Assembly (NCBI GenBank): GCA_014654705.1
Contig: JACVZY010000043.1
Span: forward strand, 1 to 51,226
Direction of reading: 5' to 3'
DNA: 51,226 nt
DNA from: Ignavibacteria bacterium
GTDB lineage: Bacteria; Bacteroidota; Ignavibacteria; Kapaibacteriales; UBA4661
Part shown: in pieces, positions 32,501-41,500 of the stretch
Numbering within the stretch: position 1 is the first letter of the stretch
Layout: each line of letters opens with the position of its first letter
Program-made: the position numbers and the translations under genes
The notes under the pieces: generated by a model
What the model was told of the DNA's origin: nothing
The model's database searches: none
The model's input: only the letters and a program-made list of their open reading frames with translations

Positions 32501-35500
32501 GCCCGCTACTGCCCTCCGCACGACAAGTCCAGAAGGAATGCCTGCACCCGGCACAAACTGCGCCGGACCCGCGACCGCCGCTGTGCGGAAACCGTACACA
32601 TGCGGACGCGCCGCTATGCCCACACTTCCCACCGAACTCGTCTGCGCATTCGTTACCGTTACCCAGACCTGCTCTCCCGGGCGGAATGCTGTCGTCGGTG
32701 CAATACTCGGCGTCGCTGTGCCGCCACCCGAATATGCGCCCGCTTTTAAGCCCGTGAAACCTCCCCACACCTTGAAGGCGTTTACGGATGCTGTGCCTGT
32801 CGTCATCGTTTGGGTGAATGTCGGGCTGATGCTTGCCGCGAGTGCGGCAGTGTTGATGTTGCGAGCAGGGGCGAGGGTGGTCAGAACGGGTTGGATGCCA
32901 TTTTTCATAATGGACACATTATGACTGAATTCATTTGCCGTTGCAAGATCAAGGTCGCCGTCGCCGTCAAAATCGCCATGAACAACAGATGTTGGAAACA
33001 GTCCCACATCGGAATTCACTGCAGCGGCAAATACTCCGCCACCGATATTCATCAGAACGTTGAGCTTATTATCAGATGTGGCTGCTATATCCAAATCGCC
33101 GTCACCGTCGAAATCTCCCGTTGTAATACCGCTTGCATTCGCACCCACAGGATAATTCACCGCCGCCGCAAAGGTAGCGTTACCGTTATTTCTGAGAACA
33201 GAAATATCGTTGCTATTAAAATTCGACAATGCAAAATCGAGATCACCGTCGCCGTCAAAGTCACCCGACGTACAAATAACCGGATTGGTACCGGTCGCAT
33301 AATTCACCGCAGCAGCAAAAACACCATTACCGGTATTGAGCAGCATACTCATATTGGAGCTGCCGCCGTTTGACACTGCCATATCAAGGTCGCCATCGCC
33401 GTCGAAATCACCGATTGTAGTTGCACGCGGAATTGACCCCGTGCCATAATTCACCGCTCCGGCAAAGGTACCATTACCGTTATTCATGAGAACGGAGACA
33501 TTACTGCCGTTATAATTTGCTACGGCAAGATCAAGATCGCCATCGCCATCGAAATCACCCGCCGAGACAGAATTTGCTCCGCTGCCTGCACCATAATCTA
33601 CAGCGGCAGCGAATGTTCCACCGCCGATATTCAAAAGAATGGAAACATTGTTGCCGGAATAATTTGCCACCGCAAGATCAAGATCGCCGTCATTATCAAA
33701 ATCACCACTCGTGATTCCTAAAGGTTGCGCACCGGCTCCATAGTTTACTGCCGCAGCAAATGAACCAATTCCTCCATTCAGCAGAACACTGACACTATTG
33801 CCATTTCTATTTGCCGTTGCCAAATCGAGATCACCGTCGCCGTCGAAATCCCCGCTTGTTACGCAATAAGGACCCAGTCCTGTTTGCGGCGAACTGGTTG
33901 AATATATGGTTCCCGGACCCGTTCCCGCTCTCATTTGGAAGCCCATCACAAAGGGGCGCGTACTTACGCCGCCCGTAGATTGAGCATTCGTTACCGTCAC
34001 CCAGACTTGTTCACCGCTCTTGAAATCCACCGTCGGATTCACCGTCGCAGTCGCTCCGGCGGCGCTGTACGCCGCTACCTTCAAGCCAGTAAAGCCGCCG
34101 TGAACGCGGAAGTTTGCGGCATTGACCGTCGGGGCGTTCAGGTTTGAACTGAAGGGGATGGTAATATTTGTCGCAAGAGCAGCGCTGACCGTATTCAAAA
34201 GTGGTGTGGTTGCGGGGCGAGGCGTGAAGGGCGGAAGATTGCCCGCCACGTTCATCGGTGTCGCATTTTTCCATAAAAACCACGGCTGGGTTCCACCACC
34301 GGTAGTTATCACAATATCCATGTCGCCGTCGTTGTCGAAATCCGCTACCGCCTGAGAGTATGTCGCCGTTTGCCCGTCCGACGAAAAGAGAGCAAAACTT
34401 CCCGCGCCGTTATTGAGATAAATTTTTCCATCGACAACAAGGTCGAGTCCGTTCAGACCGTCCATATCGGCAAACACTGCATCGATAGCATTTGCCGACA
34501 ATCCCGTAATAGCCGGATCAGCCGTAAACGTGCCCGTACCCGGGTTCCGCAGAATAATCACGTTCCCCGTTGCAGCGTCCGACACTGCCGCATCCAAACC
34601 GCCGTTACCGTCGATATCCGCAAGGTCTCCCAAAGCGTTGCCGACCGTCAGTGTTTGTGTGACCGTGAAATTCCCCATACCGTCGTTGCGCAAAACATGG
34701 AAATTGTTTGTCGCCGAAAAATTACCCGCGATAATGTCTATATCGCCGTCGTTATCCACATCGCCCGCTTTGAGAGCCGAGGCATTAACCGTGCCCAAAG
34801 CAAGCGGTCCGCTGACCACCGGGAAAGCGCCCGTGCCGTTCCCGAATGCAATGCGCACCGTGCCGGCAAAATAATCCGTTACCGCAAAATCCATATTGCC
34901 GTCGGCGTTAAAGTCTGCTACGCACAACGCGAATGCCGAGCCGCCCACCGCAATGGTCGAATTTGCAGCTGCCGGTAAGGCACTGCCCGTGTTCAAAAAC
35001 ACATCCACCCCGCCGAATAGTATCGCCGAAACGACATCCAAGCGTCCGTCATTGTTGAAATCGCCCGTGCAAGCAAGACGGCGATTGCCCGTACTCGCGC
35101 CGTGCGTGGTCGGTGCGGCAAAATTCCCCGCACCGTCGCCGGCATAGACGTACAGCATACCGCTGGTACCAATGATGTCGGGATTGCCGTCGCCGGTTAC
35201 ATCACCGGCAAGAAGCCACGCAAAGTTATTGCCAACACCGGAGGTGGCGGAATTGATAAGTCGTGCCGGTCCTGCGCCCGCTTGTGTGCGGAAGCCATAC
35301 ACCTGCGGACGCGCCGCTATGCCCACGCTGCCCACAAGGTTCGTTTGCGCGTTTGTCACCGTTACCCATACCTGTTCGCCCGGGCGGAACTGCGTCGTCG
35401 GCGCGAGGCTCGGCGTTGCCGTGCCGCCGCCCGAATATGCACCCGCTTTTAAGCCCGAAAAGCCACCCCACACCTTGAACGCAGGCGCGGAGGCTGTGGC

Positions 35501-38500
35501 GGTGGTCATCGTTTGATTGAACGTAGGGGAAATTGTCGCGTTGACGGTGGCGGTGTTTATGTTGCGGGCGGGGGCAAACGTCGTCAAGACAGGCTGCACG
35601 CCGTTTTTCCAAATATAAATTTGATTGTCCGCATTGAACGCGATATCGAGGTCGCCGTCTCCATCATAATCTGCCGGCGGTGTAGGGTACGAATTGCCTG
35701 CAAACGTTCCATATGTGAGCGGTGAGGACAGAGTCGGGAACGTACCCGAATTATTCCCAAGACCAACCCGAAACGAACTCGAAGAGAGGATCGAGGCAAT
35801 GATGTCCATCTGACCGTCACCGTTCACGTCCGCAAAGGTCGGATAAGTATAGCCGATGGCAGAAGCCCCCATCATCGTAGCCGACGCAGGAAGGATGGAT
35901 GCGGTTCCCGTGTTCAAGAAAATACCGATGTCCGCCCCGCGTCCGCCGACCGCCACATCCAAACGACCGTCGTTATTGATGTCGGCAATCGAAAGATAAA
36001 TCGGTACGTTTGCGCACGTATAGGGCGAACCCGTTGCCGTTTGGGAAAAATTCCCCGTGCCGTCGTTGAGGCGAATCGAAATCGTGTTTTGAGTATCGTC
36101 GGTAATAACCCAATCCAAATCTCCGTCGTTGTCCATGTCGGCGAATTGCGACCAATCCCGCCCTGATACTGCCGCCGCTTGCGCGTAGGTTTGTTCGGTG
36201 CCGGCAAAGCTTCCGTTGCCGAGGTTCAGGAATCGCCCGATGAGCGTATTGCTGCTCGTGAAATAGGTAACGCCCAAATCCAAAAATCCATCGCCGTTCA
36301 CGTCACCGAGTGTAAGACCGCGGACGCCCGTATTGGAGGTTGCGAGGGGCGAACCGACCATTTGCGAAGGGAAAGCACCAGTACCGTCGTTTTTGAAGAT
36401 ACGAATTTGATTTCCGGTGTTAAAATCGGTGTTCAAAATGTCGATAAACCCGTCATTATCGACGTCCGCAAGAATACTGCGGGCAGTGCTGCTGCCGTAC
36501 ACGCCGCTCACGAGAGCGCCGACCGCAAATGTTCCGTCGCCGTTTCCGAGATAGACCCGCATTTGCGTGGCATTGATATATGCTACAATATCCAAGCGAC
36601 CGTCATTGTTCAAATCTGCCGTAAGAATATCTGCCGAAGAGTAGCCGTTAAAAACTGTTCCCTGCAGGAACTGATAAAACGTGCCGGGTCCGGGACCCGC
36701 TTGTGCTCGGAAACCGTACACCTGCGGACGCGCCGCTATGCCCACGCTGCCTGCAAGGCTCGTCTGCGCATTGGTGACCGTTACCCACACCTGCTCGCCC
36801 GGACGGAACGCCGTCGTGGGCGCGAGGCTTGGCGTTGCCGTGCCGCCGCCCGAATACGTTCCTGCCTTCAAGCCTGAAAAGCCGCCGTGTACCTTCATTA
36901 CGGGTGCCGATGCCGTCGCCGTTGTCATTGTTTGGCTGAAGGTCGGAGAAATTGCCGCGCTGACTGCCGCGGTGTTGATGTTGCGTGCGGGAGCAAACGT
37001 GTTCAAGAGGGGTTGAACGCCGTTTTTGACGATTGTTATACCGTTTTCTGAGTATCGAAAACTCAGCATATCCAAATCCCCGTCGCCGTCAATGTCGGCA
37101 AGATCGGACATCGAAATACCCCCAATCGACGGATTTCGCGTTGCCGAACCGAAACTGCCCGTTCCGTTATTCAAACGCACGACAATATCGGAAGCACTCG
37201 TACCGTCGGTTGTGACCAAATCAAGACTTCCATCACCATTAACATCTGCAAAACGTACCGGAATACCGCTTGTACCTGTGGGGTACGATGTCGGAGCAGC
37301 AAACGTGCCGTCACCATTATTGAAGCGCACTTCCGCATTACTGCCGACAGTAATCGGTGTCGAAACAAGATCAATATACCCGTCACCGTTGAGGTCACCC
37401 GATGCAATATCCGCTTCTGTCGCCGATGCCGTATAATTTGCCTGTGCACCGAAAATACCAGTACCGTCGTTGCGAAATACTGCTACCTGACCCGTAGCAG
37501 CCAACTGCGTCATCACATCAACATCGCCATCGTTGTCCATATCTCCAACCAATGCCCTGCGTGGAAAACTGCCTGCACCGGTCGCCATTGCCCCGGCAGC
37601 CGTAAACGTCCCGTTGCCGTTGTTCCGAAAAACGCTCAAACTATGAATAAACGTATTGACAGCAATCAGGTCGAGATACCCGTCGGCGTTTACATCCCCC
37701 GTTACAACCGTTGTCGGACCGGAGGTTGCATAGACAGTAGCACCGGCAAAGGTGCCATTACCGTTGTTGAGCAGAACACTCAGATTGCCCGCACCGCCGA
37801 AGTTTGCCGTTGCTACGTCGAGATCACCGTCATTGTCGAAATCGCCGACCGTCATGGATTCAGGTCCTGTAGCACCGCCGCCAATACCGTACGTCACGGG
37901 TGCCGCAAAAGTGTTCGGTCCCGTATTGAGAATAATTGCCACTTGATTTGACCAGCGCAGTAGCGCAACAATATCGGGATTGCCGTCGCCGTTCATGTCG
38001 GCGATGTTCGTTCCCGCTACTCCTGAAGGAAGAGCAATATTGGCAGCAGGATAAAACGTCCCCGGACCCGCGCCAGCCCGCGTCCGCACACCCATTACAA
38101 ACGGACGTGTGAATGCACCGCCTGTGCTTTGCGCATTGGTAACACTGACCCAGACTTGTTCGCCCGGATTGAAGTTTGCCGTTGTGGTAAACGTCATCGT
38201 TGCGCCTGCGCCCGAAAATCCTTGACCGGAGCGGTAGCCTTGAGAAGTCGTGCCGTGAACTTTCATCACATTGCGGGCTGTCGGGTCAGTAAAGGTTGCT
38301 GCCGTTGCGTTTTGCGAGAAGGTTACACTGATACCCGTCGGAACTGTACTCATCGGCACTGTCACAGGCGAACCTGTGGGCGTGCCGTAATTCATTGTAT
38401 TCATAAGCGGCACGGTCGTCGGGCGTGGATTATATGGAGGGATGTTTCCCAAAACGGTCATAGGAAGCGCATTCAGCAAAATCGAAGCATTGTTGCTGGT

Positions 38501-41500
38501 AAAATTAGAAGCGACAAGGTCAAGATCGCCATCACCATCGAAGTCAGCACTGGTAAGAGAACGAGGTCCGGTACCGACAGCATACTGTACTGCCGTGCCA
38601 AAACTTCCCGCGCCTGCATTAAGAAGAACACTAACGTCGTTACTGGTAAAATTTGCGACACTAAGGTCAAGATCGCCATCACCATCAACATCGCCGCTTG
38701 TTATACCTCGTGGACCGACTCCAACAGCGTAATTCACCGCAGCAGCAAATATACCACTACCGGTATTGAGCAGAATGCTGGTATTGTTGCTATTACCATT
38801 GGCAACAGCTAGATCAAGGTCGCCATCACCATCAAAATCACCACCGGTAATTGCTGCGGGGGCTGTACCAACAGCATAACTTGCTGTTAAAACAAACGTG
38901 CCGCTTCCGGTATTGAGGAAAATATCAACATTATTACCAAGAAAATTTGGAACAGCAAGGTCAAGATCGCCATCACCATCAAAATCGCCGCTTGTTATTG
39001 CCCGAGGCTGCGAACCTCCGGCGTAATTTGCCGCAGGAGCAAATGTTCCGTTGCCATTGTTCAGAAGAATGCTGATGGTATTACCATTGAGGTTTGCCAC
39101 GGCAAGGTCAAGGTCGCCATCACCATCAAAGTCGCCGCTTGTTATTGCTCGAGGCTGCGAACCGACTCCATAGTTCACCGCTGCGGCAAATGCTCCGGCA
39201 CCTGTGTTCAAAAGAACACTGACATTATCGATACCATTATTCGCTGTCGCTACATCAAGGTCGCCATCATTATCAAAATCACCGCTTATCACAGAATATG
39301 GTTGTGAACCGACTCCATAGTTCACCGCTCCTGCAAATGCTCCGGCACCCGTATTAAGGAGGATACTTGTATTGGCGCTACCAAAATTTGCAATAGCAAC
39401 ATCAAGATCGCCATCACCATCGAAATCGGCACTTGTTATGGATTCCGGATTTGTTCCCGCAGCAGGAGCAGAACTTGGCTGGAATACAGCCGGACCCGTT
39501 CCCGCTCTTGTGCGGAAACCCATCACAAAGGGACGAGTGAATGCGCCGCCCGTGCTTTGAGCATTGGTTACCGTTACCCAGACTTGTTCACCGACGTTAA
39601 AGTTTGCTGTCGTTGTAAACGTCATCGTCGCGCCTGCGCCCGAAAACCCTTGACCGGAACGATACCCGCGTGAGGTCGTTCCAAAAACTTTCATCACATT
39701 GCGGGCTGTCGGGTCGGTCAAAGTTGCCGACGTTGCATTTTGCGAGAAGGTAACGCTGATGCCCGTCGGAACAGTATTCATCGGCACTTTCATGGGCGAA
39801 CCTGTGGGCGTACCGTAGTTCATCGTGTTCAAAAGTGGCGTGGTGGTGGGGCGTGGCGTGAACGGCGGGATGTTGCCCAGAACATTCATCGGCGGTGAGT
39901 TGAACAAAATAGAAACATTATTGCTGCCAAAGTTCGCCGTGGCAAGGTCGAGGTCGCCATCGCCGTCGAAATCACCTCCGGTAACTTCCCGTGGATCTGT
40001 CCCGACGGCGTAATTCACCGCCGCTGCAAAAGCACCCGCGCCCGTGTTCCGAAGAATGCTTGTATTGTTGCCGCCATTATTCGCCGTGGCAAGGTCGAGG
40101 TCGCCGTCGCCATCGAAATCACCACTGGTAACGGATATTGGTCCTGTCCCGACGGCGTAATTCACCGCCGCTGCAAAAACGCCCGCGCCAGTGTTCAGCA
40201 GAATGCTCGTATTGTTGCTCCCTTGATTCGTCACGGCAAGATCGAGGTCGCCGTCGCCGTCGAAATCACCACTGGTAACGGACCGTGGCTGTGTCCCGAG
40301 GGCGTAATTCACCGCCGCTTCAAAAGTTCCTGCGCCAGTGTTCAGCAGAATGCTTGCATTACCGCTATTAAAATTCGCCACGGCAAGGTCGAGGTCGCCG
40401 TCGCCGTCGAAATCCCCACTGGTAACGGATACTGGATTTGTCCCGACGGCGTAATTCACTGCAGCTGCAAAAACGCCCGCGCCGGTATTCAGAAGAATAC
40501 TCGTATTGTTGCTATTTGAGTTCGCTACGGCAAGGTCGAGGTCGCCGTCGCCATCGAAATCGCCGCTGGAGACAGAATATGGAGTTGTCCCGACGGCGTA
40601 ATTCACCGCTGCTGCAAAAGTACCCGCGCCGATGTTCAGGAGAATACTCGTATTGTTGCTACTTTCATTCGCTACGGCAAGGTCGAGGTCGCCATCGCCA
40701 TCGAAATCCCCACTGGTAACGGATATTGGTCCTGTCCCGACGGCGTAATTCACCGCCGCTGCAAAAGCACCAGCGCCGGTGTTCAGGAGAATACTCGTAT
40801 TGTTACTGCCATAGTTCGCCGTGGCAAGGTCGAGGTCGCCGTCGCCATCGAAGTCGCCACTGATAACGGAATACGGACTTGTCCCAACCACCGGCACTGA
40901 ACCGGGCTGGAACGTCGCCGGTCCCGCGCCCGCCGCCGTGCGGAAACCCATCACAAAGGGGCGCGTACTTGCACCACCCGTGCTTTGAGCGTTGGTTACC
41001 GACACCCACACCTGCTCACCGCTCCGGAAATCTACCGTCGGATTCACCGTTGCCGTTGCCCCCGCCGCACTGTATGTGGCTGCTTTTAAGCCCGTGAACC
41101 CGCCGTGAACACGGAAGTTTGTTGAGTTTACTGTTGGGGCATTCAGAGTTTGATTGAACGGAATAACGATATTTGAGTTTAATGCCGCCGTCATGGTGTT
41201 GAACGTCGGTGTGGTAGGCGGGATGCCGAAGGGCGGCACGTTGTTTTGGACGTTCATCGACGCTACATTGAACAAAATCGAAACGTTGTCACTACCGTCG
41301 TTCGCCGTAGCAAGGTCGAGGTCGCCGTCGCCATCGACGTCCCCGACAATTATGCCAAATGGACTATTTCCAGCCGGATAGTTCACTGCTGCTGCATAGA
41401 TGCCTGTACCAATGTTGCGGAGGATGCTGACGTTGTCACTACCCTCGTTCGCCGTAGCAAGGTCAAGGTCACCGTCGCCATCGAAGTCCCCAGCGCTTAT